Shown here piece by piece: positions 1 to 10,060 of a stretch of 64,000 bases of DNA (the first letter of the stretch is position 1; each line of letters begins with the position of its first letter). This DNA comes from a virus. Location: positions 1-64,000 of the IMG/VR virus record IMGVR_UViG_3300042549_005585, one strand, 5' to 3'. Made by a program: the position numbers and the translations under genes. The notes under the pieces are model-generated. The model saw only the letters and a program-made list of their open reading frames with translations, had not been told where the DNA came from and did no database searches.

Positions 1-368
1 ATAGCGGCATCATCCTCTTGTCTATCATAATAAAATACCCCTGCTATAAGTGTGTTTGGATGAGTATGTGCTTTATGAAATTGTCCTGGCATTTTATATG
101 TTAGCCAAGATTGAGCAAACTGTAATTCTTTGTAATCATAACGCATTACTTCAGTCGCAAATTCTTTGAAACATCCCATTATCCAATTAGACAATGGAGC
201 ACATACTGGGCTATCAATGATATAGCTGTTTTTTGAGATCATTCCATAACCAGGATTGGTCTCATTCATCTCAGCAGAATCAAAATACTTTACTATTTCA
301 GTAGTATCTCCAGGGTATGTGTTTACATACAGTGGTGTCGGGAACAAATTAAATACTTGAGCACTCAT
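1..368 (-). CDS. 2OG-Fe(II) oxygenase-like protein, C-terminus cut by window edge
   Basis: The reading frame starts with ATG at 368 (MSAQVFNLFPTPLYVNTYPG) and runs off the left edge, so about 122 residues are visible. The segment HKAHTHPNTLIAGVFYYD, with an HxH pair, has the form of the metal-binding strand of phage 2-oxoglutarate/Fe(II) oxygenases of the TIGR02466 type. The final His and Arg would lie outside the window. It is the fourth consecutive oxygenase-like gene and resembles its neighbour at 388-978 most closely. The substrate is unknown. Confidence 0.65.
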   Translation of the reverse strand, partial: MSAQVFNLFPTPLYVNTYPGDTTEIVKYFDSAEMNETNPGYGMISKNSYIIDSPVCAPLSNWIMGCFKEFATEVMRYDYKELQFAQSWLTYKMPGQFHKAHTHPNTLIAGVFYYDRQEDDAA

Positions 369-387
369 AACAATTAAATATAACTAA

Positions 388-978
388 TTACTTTGGTAAA
401 ACAAAGTTAAATGCGATAGAGATTCTCTCTAAATCACTATCATTTCTATCTACTCTATGACGAGTAAATGATGGGAACAAATAAGTCATTCCAGTTAATG
501 GTTGCTTAGATGATGATTGAGAAGTGAATGGAGTTAAACCTTGTACTTGTGATGGTAAAAAGTATTCCATATGGTCATTTCTCTCTAATATCAAATTTCC
601 CATGTTTGACGTTGGTACGTCTACATAATAAACGCCTGAAATAATACCTCCAAAATGATCATGAAGTAAATTATAGTCATGTTTACCATTAATATTGATC
701 CAAAAATTACCTAACTCTAATCCAGAAATACCAGTGGTTTTAGCACAGTAGGTATTAACAAACTCAGTTAAATCTTTGAATAATGCCTCTAGTTCTGTAG
801 GCAATGGTGTTAGTATTTCTCTTGAGTGCCAACCACCTTTATTTGATAATTGTACACCTTGAGTTTTCTCACGTGTTTCTAAACAATACTCTTTAATTTT
901 AGTATTGTCCAAATCTTTTGCATAAACGCTCCATAACGGAGTATAGAAGAGTAACTCTTCATTTACATTAAATTCCAT
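388..978 (-). CDS. 2OG-Fe(II) oxygenase (TIGR02466-like)
   Basis: A 196-aa protein. The central segment LLHDHFGGIISGVYYVD supplies an HxH metal motif. The C-terminal segment PSFTRHRVDRNDSDLERISI supplies the distal metal-binding His and the Arg that binds 2-oxoglutarate. This is the layout of the TIGR02466 oxygenases common in marine T4-like phages. Such enzymes use Fe(II), O2 and 2-oxoglutarate to hydroxylate a substrate, which cannot be read from the sequence. It is followed on the same strand by a similar partial gene and preceded after 5 nt by another oxygenase gene, which suggests one transcript. Confidence 0.75.
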   Translation of the reverse strand: MEFNVNEELLFYTPLWSVYAKDLDNTKIKEYCLETREKTQGVQLSNKGGWHSREILTPLPTELEALFKDLTEFVNTYCAKTTGISGLELGNFWININGKHDYNLLHDHFGGIISGVYYVDVPTSNMGNLILERNDHMEYFLPSQVQGLTPFTSQSSSKQPLTGMTYLFPSFTRHRVDRNDSDLERISIAFNFVLPK

Positions 979-983
979 AACTA

Positions 984-1598
984 TTATTTATAAGGTTCAC
1001 CTCCTGTCCAGAATACCAATGCTTTTCTTGTTCCTTTAGTTACAGGAGTCACACGGTGCATTAGGAAAGAAGGAAATATTAATACTGTACCTTTCTCTTT
1101 AGGCATAGTAATGAAGTGTCCTTCATCACCTCCATACCAAATATGGAAATCGCCACCTTCATATTCGCTCGGGTCGCTTAATTGCACGGTTAGTGACAAT
1201 TTACGGCGGTTAACTTCGCCGTACCCTACATCCATATGCCATCTTAGGTGTCCTCCTTCAGGCGGGTAAATCACGTAATGAATTGGATCAGTCACGTATT
1301 GGATGTCAAAATTATATAATTCTCTATTGGCTTGTAATACTAGTGGTTCTAGTGCGTCATACAACCATTTTGAGTGTTCTACGGGGTTAACATAAGCGAT
1401 TCGTCTAACATTTGATGTTGGATCATCACTTGAGTTACCATATGAGTCAGATGTTTTTCCATTCTCAAATTTATACCCATTAGAATAGATCATGTCATCT
1501 AATCTCTTAAGCATGTCATCTGTGAAGGCAGACTTAAAATAATAAAAGTCAGAGAAGTTAGTTTTTGTCTCTTGATGGAGATGGGGTCTTAATAACAT
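984..1598 (-). CDS. 2OG-Fe(II) oxygenase, prolyl 4-hydroxylase-like
   Basis: A 204-aa protein with the classic P4Hc arrangement: HxD in LRWHMDVGYG near residue 120, a distal His in FPSFLMHRVTPV near residue 180, and the 2-oxoglutarate Arg in GTRKALVFW. This is a double-stranded beta-helix dioxygenase fold. It belongs to a different subfamily from the gene at 388-978, so the cluster is not a simple tandem duplication. The start ATG lies 8 nt after the stop of the upstream oxygenase gene. Substrate unknown; protein hydroxylation is the usual role of P4Hc enzymes. Confidence 0.8.
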   Translation of the reverse strand: MLLRPHLHQETKTNFSDFYYFKSAFTDDMLKRLDDMIYSNGYKFENGKTSDSYGNSSDDPTSNVRRIAYVNPVEHSKWLYDALEPLVLQANRELYNFDIQYVTDPIHYVIYPPEGGHLRWHMDVGYGEVNRRKLSLTVQLSDPSEYEGGDFHIWYGGDEGHFITMPKEKGTVLIFPSFLMHRVTPVTKGTRKALVFWTGGEPYK

Positions 1599-1605
1599 AA
1601 AACAT

Positions 1606-2184
1606 TTATTTGTAGTGGACGTACCACCCTGTTAAAACATATTTTGTTTGTGTTTGTGAAGTTAAACCACGGTGTAAGTACATCCAATCACTAGGCCAGA
1701 TAATTAATTTACCTGCTTGTGGTTGTTCAATGTGTTGTTGGTAGTAGAACTGAGTTCCACCACCATCTGTTACATCGTTTAAATAAAACATCCAAGCCAA
1801 TATTCTGTTTGAATGAGTCAATCCTGCTCTCTCACAATGCCATCCATGAAATCCTTCTCCTGGAGTGTAGCGTTGCATATTGAATTGATCATTCAGTCGA
1901 AAATCATCCATATTGTTCATCGCCATATCAAACCTAGAAATATAATCTTCCATACCATGAGATAAAGTATCAACTACTGCTTGTAATTGAGGACCCCATA
2001 CTGGATCTTTAATAAATGAAGGATCAAAAGTAATGTCAGTGGAAGACTTAACGTCATGTTTCTCGACTGTTTCTCCTAGGTACCCTATAGCACCTCGTTT
2101 CTGTAATGGAGACTGTTCAAAACTTTGAATCAACACGTTACACAGATCTACTGGTAACGCGTTGGGCTTAGAATATAAAAACAT
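1606..2184 (-). CDS. 2OG-Fe(II) oxygenase with HxE metal motif
   Basis: A 192-aa protein. The segment YTPGEGFHGWHCERAG gives His-x-Glu in place of the more common His-x-Asp. A distal His follows in WMYLHRGLTS, and the C-terminus ends in VLTGWYVHYK. The overall pattern is that of phage prolyl-hydroxylase-like dioxygenases. HxE is known in some members of the wider superfamily, so the protein need not be inactive. The start follows the upstream stop almost directly (TAATAAATG), implying co-translation with the coiled-coil protein gene at 2188-2925. Confidence 0.75.
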   Translation of the reverse strand: MFLYSKPNALPVDLCNVLIQSFEQSPLQKRGAIGYLGETVEKHDVKSSTDITFDPSFIKDPVWGPQLQAVVDTLSHGMEDYISRFDMAMNNMDDFRLNDQFNMQRYTPGEGFHGWHCERAGLTHSNRILAWMFYLNDVTDGGGTQFYYQQHIEQPQAGKLIIWPSDWMYLHRGLTSQTQTKYVLTGWYVHYK

Positions 2185-2187
2185 TTA

Positions 2188-2925
2188 TTACTGGTTTTGT
2201 TCTGGTTGTGCTGCTTGTAGTTCTGGTGTTAAGTGACCGTTTGGATTGAACGATAATTTCTTAATTGTCTTACCATCACCACCTTCAGCTAACAAGTTTT
2301 GTTCTTTCAAGCGATGCATTGTTTGTAATGGACCCATGATGTTTTGTACTTCAGTTGGATCTGAATGTTCATTCAATGTTTGTGCTCTATTTAACAATGT
2401 TAAGTGTAACGCTTCAACTTGATGCGTGTTAACATTCTTATTATCGAATTGACCGTTGTCTAATTCTTTTTTGATTTCAGACCATGTATTGATCTCACGT
2501 ACTCTATCTTTAGCTGTTTGCTCCATAGATGCACGCTCGTATATGTTTTGATCTAAGTCAATAGAGATTTCAGCAGCGTCTAACTCATCTTGAGTCTCGC
2601 TTAATTTTTTCTCTAATTTTTTACGCTTAATTTCATTACGTCTTAATTCAAACGATAATGATACTAAATTCTCAAACATAGCTGACTGTTCTCTCACTGC
2701 TTGCCAATACTTGGATGCAGGAGTTGGATGTTTAACGTCGTTTAATACTGAAACGCGCATTTCGGTTTCGGTTCTAAAGATCTGACGTTTAGACCAAGTG
2801 TCAGTTAATTCTTCTCTTAATTCTTTAATGATTTGAGCGTCATGCTCTTTCAATACATTAAGAACAGGAGCAAGTTCGCTAACCGGAGTTAGTTCAACTT
2901 GCTCGTTTGTTTTATTTTCTTCCAT
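2188..2925 (-). CDS. Coiled-coil phage protein of unknown function
   Basis: A 245-aa hydrophilic protein rich in Glu, Lys and Gln. A long helical, probably coiled-coil stretch lies at about residues 85-125 (FELRRNEIKRKKLEKKLSET). No catalytic motif is visible. Proteins with a similar central segment (KYWQAVREQSAMFENLV) occur beside oxygenase and fibre genes in marine T4-like phages, as far as I recall, without known function. It opens the oxygenase gene group, being upstream of the four oxygenase genes in transcription order. Confidence 0.7.
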   Translation of the reverse strand: MEENKTNEQVELTPVSELAPVLNVLKEHDAQIIKELREELTDTWSKRQIFRTETEMRVSVLNDVKHPTPASKYWQAVREQSAMFENLVSLSFELRRNEIKRKKLEKKLSETQDELDAAEISIDLDQNIYERASMEQTAKDRVREINTWSEIKKELDNGQFDNKNVNTHQVEALHLTLLNRAQTLNEHSDPTEVQNIMGPLQTMHRLKEQNLLAEGGDGKTIKKLSFNPNGHLTPELQAAQPEQNQ

Positions 2926-2975
2926 ATGTGTTATAACAATTTATTGAATGTAACTAATTTATTTGGACAAGCCAA

Positions 2976-2996
2976 ACACCTCCATTAAGGAAGTGT
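2976..2996 (-). terminator. Possible terminator hairpin overlapping a stop codon
   Basis: On the minus strand an 8-bp stem (ACACTTCC with GGAGGTGT, one G-T pair) encloses the loop TTAAT, which contains the stop codon of the 87-aa gene. It is followed by TTTGG. The U tract is weak, so termination may be partial. Confidence 0.35.
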
Positions 2997-3248
2997 AATG
3001 TCTTGTGGTCCAACTTGGTTTGGCTCATTTTCGTTAGGAACGAAGTTAGCTTTTGCTTCAGCAATTACCGCGTCAACGATAGCTTGAGCTTCTGCTTTTG
3101 TTTTCTCAACTGCACTTACACGTGCACCCCATGCTGCGTTTTCTGTTACGAATACGTTTCCTGGGTATTCAGCGATATGTGCTGTTGCGTTGTCAGCGTG
3201 AGTGATAAATCCTTCAACACCTGGGTTTTGAATAACGAAATATTTCAT
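2985..3248 (-). CDS. Small phage protein, unknown function
   Basis: An 87-aa soluble protein starting MKYFVIQNPGVEGFITHADN, with an Ala-rich helical middle (VEKTKAEAQAIVDAVIAEAK). I recognise no domain. The gene has its own ATATTTAT motif 22 nt upstream of the ATG. The last codons overlap a hairpin at 2976-2996. It lies between the giant propeller-fibre gene and the oxygenase group. Confidence 0.6.
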   Translation of the reverse strand: MKYFVIQNPGVEGFITHADNATAHIAEYPGNVFVTENAAWGARVSAVEKTKAEAQAIVDAVIAEAKANFVPNENEPNQVGPQDITLP

Positions 3249-3270
3249 TTGTTTTTTGTTTTATGTGATT

Positions 3271-3278
3271 ATAAATAT
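3271..3278 (-). promoter_or_regulatory. ATATTTAT motif, putative phage promoter element
   Basis: Coding strand reads ACATATTTATAA, 22 nt before the ATG at 3248 and just after the stop of the propeller gene. Confidence 0.45.
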
Positions 3279-3285
3279 GTTATTA

Positions 3286-6213
3286 TTATTTAGAAACTGA
3301 TGAGTATTTTTGTAATTCATCTAAGTTAAAGTATAGTGGTTGGTATGTGATACCTGTGTGATTATACTTTTGTGTAGCAGCCGATGTTGTAGGAGCATTT
3401 CCTCCAAACATTGCAGCTCTTGATTGAGTACCAGATACTCCAAAATTTGAAGTTGCTGTAAGTAAAGGAGAAGTAACAGACCAAGCTGTTCCATTATATT
3501 CTTCAGTACAAGTGGCAATAGTTGGTGTTGTTCCTCCAGAGTATAAAGCGGCATTTTGAGTACCAGCGTTATTACCTTGAGATCTAGCTGTGTTTAAGTT
3601 ACCACCTGATGACCAAGATGAGCCATTATATTTACAAGAAGAACTTAATAATGCTGGGAAAGTACCTCCTGCAATTAAGCCAGAGTTTTGTGTACCAGCT
3701 CCTGAACCACCTCTGTATCGAGCAGCTCCTAAAGCACAACCCGCTGACCAAGACGTACCATTAAATACTTCAACACAAGCGTTTACTGAAGCAGCTGTAC
3801 TATATCCTCCAGCTACTACTGCCGCGTTTTGAGTACCTATACCATAAAGTTGGTATCTAGCAGTACTTAAAGCTCCAGACGCTGCCCAAGCTGATCCATT
3901 ATACAATTCAGTACATGTTACATAAGCTGGAGCTGCTAATCCGCCAGCACCCCAAGCGGCGTTTTGTTGGCCACCTCCTGCTAAAGCTCTTCTAGCAGTA
4001 ATTAATGGACTTGATACAGTCCAAGAATAACCATTAAATGCTTCTGAACAAGCACAATCTACATTCACTACTCCACCAAATGCTAAAGCACTATTTTGAG
4101 TACCAGCTCCTGCTAAGTTAAATCTAGCAGTGTTTAAGTTAGCTGAGTTATTCCAAACACCATTACCACCATTAATTGTGACATTAAATTGGTTAGTATC
4201 ACGGTTATAGAATATTTGTCCTGGTTCACATATACGTTTGATTTCGTTTGCGGTCACATTACCAATTGAGGTAAGTGTGCATGTAGTATATGTGGTTGGG
4301 ACGTTGTAAAGTTCAGTACAAGTCACATTAGTCGGAGTCTGACCTCCAAAAGCAACAGCGGCTGTTTGAGAACCAGCACCACCACCTACTGCTCTAGATG
4401 TAATTAAACTACCTCCTGTTGACCAAGCTACACCATTGTATTCATAAGACCTATTTGTAACAGTAGGTTGAGCTGGAGCATACCCTCCCATAGATAAAGC
4501 TGAGTTTTGTGTTCCTGATCCTATTGGGTAGTTGGTTGGTTGAGGAAGAGCAGCTGCAGCATACCAAGTAGTTCCATTATATGCTTCTGTACAACTACAT
4601 ACATTCGGTCCACATGTACCACCAAATCCTAAAGCAGCATTTTGAGTACCAACACCAGTACCTAGTTGTCTTGGATTGTTAATATTATTTCCTGCGGCCC
4701 AAGTTGAACCATTAAATTTTTCTGTAGTAGATAAGCCACCACCACTACCACCAGCGGAAACAGCAGCATTTTGTGTACCGGCTACCATAGAACCGTATCT
4801 AGCGTTGATTAAAGCTCCTGTAGTAGACCAGGTTGATCCATTCCATTTTTCTGTACAACCACAAGTACTAGAGTTGAAACCGCCTATGACTAATCCAGCA
4901 GAAGTAGATCCTACTCCATTTGTTAATCTTCTAGCTGTAATTAAACCAGTACAAGAAGACCAAGTTGAGCCGTTAAATGCTTCTACACAAGATACTACTG
5001 TAGGTGTATACCCTCCAGCACTCAGAGCAGATGTTTGAGTACCGAATCCAGCATTACGAGCTACAGCATTAATCATTGCACCACTAGCACTCCAAGTACC
5101 AGCACCATAAGACACACCCACAGCCTTAAATTGGCCTGAGTTGTTGTCATAATATATTTTACCTGCTGTTGGATCAAGTTGTTGTTCCGCAGGTTGATTA
5201 GTTACTGTTTCAATAGTGGCTATCTTACAGGTTTTTATGTTTGTTGTTGTGTAAGCTTCTGTGCATGTGTTTGAAACTCCTGGAGATGAAGATCCACCAA
5301 ATGCTAAACCTTGTGACTGAGTACCTGAACCTCCTAATCTACATCTATTTGTAATCATACTGCCACCTACTGTCCAAGATGTACCATTATATTCTTCTGT
5401 TCCTACTAATCCTGAGTCGCCATAACCACCAAATGATAAAGCGATATTTTGAGTACCAGCTAAGCTAGAGGCTCTTTTAGCATTAATCATAGATGGGCCA
5501 GCCGCCCAAGAAACACCATTAGATAATTCTGTACATGCTACAATAGCAGATGGAGAATTACCACCAGTAGCGATAGCGGCGTTTTGAGTACCCCCACCAG
5601 CGCCTGCTCTTACAGCTGTAATTAAACCACTACAACTTGACCAAGATATACCGTTGAATCCTTCTGTATATGGTGAAGTAGCACCACCAAATGCTAATGC
5701 TGCATTTTGAGTACCAGCGCCTGATAGAATACCTCTAGCATTAATTACACCTCCTGTAGCAGCCCAAGCCGTACCATTAAATTTTTCAGTACATGTTATT
5801 TGTGTATTTACTGATTGGTAACCAGCAATTGCTAAGCCAGCGTTTTGAGTACCAGCGGCTGCTGAGCCATGTCTACCATTTATTAAAGCAGTAGCAGCTG
5901 ACCAAACAGTGCCATTATATCTTTCAACGCATGAAGTATGGGTTGGAGTAACATAACCACCAAATGATAAAGCTGCGTTTTGTGTACCAGTACCCGCTAT
6001 AGCTACTCTTGCTGTAATTAACGCACCTCCACTAGCCCATACACCACCTCCTGTACCTAAACCTGTTACTTGTAAATCTTCACTAGCTATATCGAAATAA
6101 GCTTGACCAACTGATGATGTCACAGGTGAAGATCCTGATGTGTAACTGGCGTATGTTAAGGGCGTGTTACTTAATATTACTGAACCTGTTATGACTGCGT
6201 TATGAATTAACAT
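3286..6213 (-). CDS. Giant tail-fibre-type protein with three six-bladed Kelch-like propellers
   Basis: A 975-aa protein built almost wholly of 40-50-residue Kelch-like blades of the form W..GG.LITAR...GAGTQNAALAFGG......CTE.YNG. I count 18 blades in three groups of six. Each group opens after a short linker of the type G.I.YD......F.V.G....GVW. The N-terminus (MLIHNAVITGSVILS) is fibre-like, and the C-terminus (YNHTGITYQPLYFNLDELQK) closely matches that of the 1307-aa neighbour, so the two are paralogues. Kelch propellers bind proteins or glycans, and the setting among fibre genes suggests host-surface recognition. The assignment to the tail is an inference. Confidence 0.8.
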   Translation of the reverse strand: MLIHNAVITGSVILSNTPLTYASYTSGSSPVTSSVGQAYFDIASEDLQVTGLGTGGGVWASGGALITARVAIAGTGTQNAALSFGGYVTPTHTSCVERYNGTVWSAATALINGRHGSAAAGTQNAGLAIAGYQSVNTQITCTEKFNGTAWAATGGVINARGILSGAGTQNAALAFGGATSPYTEGFNGISWSSCSGLITAVRAGAGGGTQNAAIATGGNSPSAIVACTELSNGVSWAAGPSMINAKRASSLAGTQNIALSFGGYGDSGLVGTEEYNGTSWTVGGSMITNRCRLGGSGTQSQGLAFGGSSSPGVSNTCTEAYTTTNIKTCKIATIETVTNQPAEQQLDPTAGKIYYDNNSGQFKAVGVSYGAGTWSASGAMINAVARNAGFGTQTSALSAGGYTPTVVSCVEAFNGSTWSSCTGLITARRLTNGVGSTSAGLVIGGFNSSTCGCTEKWNGSTWSTTGALINARYGSMVAGTQNAAVSAGGSGGGLSTTEKFNGSTWAAGNNINNPRQLGTGVGTQNAALGFGGTCGPNVCSCTEAYNGTTWYAAAALPQPTNYPIGSGTQNSALSMGGYAPAQPTVTNRSYEYNGVAWSTGGSLITSRAVGGGAGSQTAAVAFGGQTPTNVTCTELYNVPTTYTTCTLTSIGNVTANEIKRICEPGQIFYNRDTNQFNVTINGGNGVWNNSANLNTARFNLAGAGTQNSALAFGGVVNVDCACSEAFNGYSWTVSSPLITARRALAGGGQQNAAWGAGGLAAPAYVTCTELYNGSAWAASGALSTARYQLYGIGTQNAAVVAGGYSTAASVNACVEVFNGTSWSAGCALGAARYRGGSGAGTQNSGLIAGGTFPALLSSSCKYNGSSWSSGGNLNTARSQGNNAGTQNAALYSGGTTPTIATCTEEYNGTAWSVTSPLLTATSNFGVSGTQSRAAMFGGNAPTTSAATQKYNHTGITYQPLYFNLDELQKYSSVSK

Positions 6214-9200
6214 GCGTTATTGTGTTTTGTATATTGTATTTCAAATAAATATTAAATAGATTTAGTAGAAAAACGTTGTAATTCAGCTAAGTTGAAATAT
6301 ACTGGTTGGTAAGTAACGCCTGTATGATTATATTTTTCTACACAAGTTACAGCGCCAGGAGCATATCCTCCTGCAGCTAATGATCTACCCTGAGTACCAA
6401 TATTTTGGCCAACACTTTTTCTAGCTGTACCCATAGTACCTCCGGATGACCATGATGTTCCATTATATTCTTCTGTGCATGCTATGTTTGTTGGTGTAGC
6501 TCCACCAAATGTCACAGCTGAGTTTTGAAGTCCGCCGTTAGAGTTATCAAATCTACCTGTTATTAAAGCAGGTCCTGTTAACCAAGTAGAACCATTAAAT
6601 AATTCTGTACACGCTCCCGCTCCAGGAGCACCACCAGTCACAATAGCGGCATTTTGAGTACCACTTCCACCTCCGCGATATCTAGCAGCTGATAAAGCCC
6701 CACTAGAAGCCCATGCTGTTCCATTATATTTTTCAGTACAAGAAAGATTACCAGGGCCATATCCTCCAGATGCTAAAGCAGCATTTTGAGAACCTGCTCC
6801 AAATAAGAATCTTCTAGCTGTGATTAAAGCAGTGCCTGCTGCCCAAGTCACACCATTAAATGCTTCTACACATGATACGTTTGTAGCGCCGGAAGGAGTA
6901 GCACCTCCAAATCCTAAAGTTGCGTTTTGAACACCAGAAGCGGCTAGTCTAGCCCTTCCTGTAATTAAAACAGCTCCGGATGTCCAAGAATAACCATTAA
7001 ATAATTCTGTACACCCAACAATACCAGTAGGGGAGCTATAACCCCCCATAAGTATAGCGGCATTTTGTGTACCAGTTCCTGCAGCTTCTGCTCTAACTGT
7101 TGTTAAACTAGTTGTATTACTCCAAACACCATTACCATCATTAATTGTTACTGCTAATTGGTTAGTATCTCTATTATAGAATAATTGTCCTGGTTCACAA
7201 ATACGTTTAATTTCATTTGCTGTCACGTTACCTATTGATGTAAGAGTACATGTTGTTGTGATAGTTGGGATTGTGTAAAGTTCTGTACATGATACAACTG
7301 ATGGAGCTTGTCCACCAAATGCTAATCCTGATGTTTGTGTTCCTGCGCCTGCTGTAAATGATCTAGCAGTAGTTATATTTCCTCCTATATTCCAAGATAC
7401 ACCATTAAATTCTTCAGTTGTATTGCTTATTGCTGGGTTTTGTCCTGCTGCTATAACAGCGTTGTTTTGTGTGCCAAATCCTGCAGCTACACGGTGATTA
7501 CAGTTAGTAGACGTTGCGGCGTACCAAGTTGTACCATCAAACTTAATAGCACATTTAGTATTAGTTGGAGTGTTTATACTTATATATAAAGCTGCGTTTT
7601 GTGTACCTACAAGAGTACCACCTTCTGTAACTTGAGGTGTACCAGTAGATGTGGCCCATGTTGAACCATTGAATTTTTCAGTGCATGTTCTTGCTGTAGC
7701 TGGAGCAGAGGGAGAATATCCTCCAACAGCTAAAGCTGAATTTTGAGTGCCGGTTCCAGTTAAAATATATCTAGCAAATCCTAAAGTACCTGTGGAAGAC
7801 CAAGTAGAACCATTATATTTTTCAGTGCATGCTACTACAGCTCCTGGTCCTGTAGCTCCACCAAATATCAATCCAGCATTTGTAGTACCCGCAGCCCCTC
7901 CTAAAAATCTAGCAGTAATTATAGCCCCACCCGCTGCCCAAGTAGAACCATTATATATTTCTGTACATGTTAATTTAGCTCCTGCTGGAGAATCACCACC
8001 AGCTGCTAAAGCCGCGGTTGAAGTACCTGCACCAAAAATACCTTGTCTAGCTGAGATTAAAGCCGTTACGACGCTCCAAGTACCAGCACCATATGACTGA
8101 CCAGTTACTTTAAATTGTTTTGAGTTGGTGTCATAAAATATTTTTCCTTCAATATCAGGCAATTGTTGTTGTGCCTTATCTTGAGTTGCAAATTCAATTG
8201 TTGGGATATAACATGTTTGGATGTTTGTTGTGTTATATGCTTCAGTAGATGAGGCTGCTGCTGGTGTGAGACCACCAAATGCTAAAGCAGCGGCTTGAGT
8301 ACCTGTTCCACCTAATTTTTCACGAGCAGTAATCATAGCATTATTTGTAGACCAAGTAGTACCATTATATTCTTCAACACATGAAACTATAGCTCCATTA
8401 TTACCTCCCATTGCTATAGCAACATTTTGAGTACCTCCAGCAGCTAAACGATTTCTACCAGTAATCATGTTACCACCTATAGTCCAAGCTATACCATTGT
8501 ATGCTTGAGTACAAGTAGGATCACCACCTACTGTTAAAGCTGCATTTTGAGTACCAGCGGCTGCTGAACTATGTAATCCAGTAATTAAAGCTCCACCTAC
8601 AGTCCAAGCTACACTATTAAAAGATTCAACACATGTTCTTCCTGTAGGAGCAATATAAGCACCCATTGCTAAAGCGGCATTTTGAACACCAGTAGAAGCT
8701 AAATAAGCACGAGCACAGTTTAAGTTACCAGTTGCTGACCATGCAATTCCATTATATTTTTCAGTATTAGCTGCAGCTCCTGGGTTACCACCGCCTGCAG
8801 ATAAAGCAGCGTTTTGAGTACCTACACCTCCAAATGAAAATCCTCTAGCTGTAATTAAACCTCCAGTAGTGGACCAAGTTGATCCATTATATCTTTCTGT
8901 GCATGATACTACAGTAGGAGCAAAACCACCAAATGATAAAGCAGCATTTGTTGTACCCGCACTAGTTTGACTATTAATAGCAGTAATCATAGCACCTCCA
9001 CTTGACCATACACCACCACCACTACCAACACCACTTATTCTTAAAGTTGTGTTTGTGCTATCAAAAAATATTTGTCCTGCTGAACCTGTAACTGGGGCGC
9101 TACCAGTAGCAAATGGGGCTAAAGCTAAACTACCACTTAATATTGAAATATTTCCTGTAACTGTTGAATAGTCAAGTGACTTGATACAAGTAAATACTGT

Positions 9201-10060
9201 AGTACCAGGTGTACCTGGTGTACCTGCAGTGAATACTTCAGTAGTTGCTGTAGAAGGAGCGGCTCCAACACATTTACCACCAAATGCTAAAGCTGATGCT
9301 TGAGTACCGGCACCATTTCCACATCTTCTACCTGTAATCATAGCTACAGAAGTAGACCAAGTAGTACCATTAAATAATTCTGTACAAGTAGCGGTTGCAG
9401 GGGTACCACCAAAAACAATAGCTGCTGTTTGAGTACCAGCTCCTGCTACTTCTCTAGCAGTACTTAACGCACCAGTTGAAGACCAAGTAGATCCATTATA
9501 AAGTTCTGTACATGTTAGGACAGTGAAAGAAGCACCTTGACCACCAGCAAATAAACCTGCGTTTGTTGTACCTGCTCCAGCTCCATATTGTCTAGCAGTG
9601 ATTATAGCTCCACCAGCAGACCAAGCGGTACCATTAAATATTTCTGTACATCTAACTTGAGTAGGTGAAAAACATCCTCCTACTGCTAAAGCGGCGTTTT
9701 GGGTTCCTAATCCAGCGATTCCACATCTAGCTGTGATCATTGCTCCTGTTGATGACCAAGCAGAGCCATTATATTTTTCAGCACAAGTTAGCATGGCACT
9801 TGGGAAATTTGACTTATATCCACCAAATGCTAAAGCAGCATTTGCTGTTCCTGCTCCACCTAAACCTACTCTTCCTGTAATCATTGCTCCACCTCCAGAC
9901 CAAGATGAACCGTTGTATGCTTCTGTACATGCAAATGGACCAGGAGCTACACTTGAATAACCTCCAAATGCTAAAGCGGCTGTAGCAGTACCTGCGCTAC
10001 CCATACCATATCTAGCTGTACTTAAAGCACCACCCGCTGTCCAAACAGCAGTTATTGGGG
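3350..10060 (-). repeat. Diverged Kelch-blade DNA repeats, units of about 130-150 nt
   Basis: 42 related coding units recur across two adjacent genes. On the plus strand each contains sequences like gcattttgagtacc and ccattatattcttc. The units are diverged, directly repeated and interrupted by linker segments after every sixth unit. Confidence 0.75.
6245..6252 (-). promoter_or_regulatory. ATATTTAT motif, putative phage promoter element
   Basis: Coding strand reads TAATATTTATTT, 31 nt before the ATG at 6213, overlapping the stop region of the upstream propeller gene. Confidence 0.4.

Noticed and set aside
3590-9960. Several plus-strand frames with similar Pro/Val-rich proteins
   Set aside because: They are mirror images of the repeated Kelch blades on the minus strand, which explains their mutual similarity.
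3350-10060. CRISPR-like array
   Set aside because: Repeats are long, diverged, coding and without unique spacers; they are Kelch blades.
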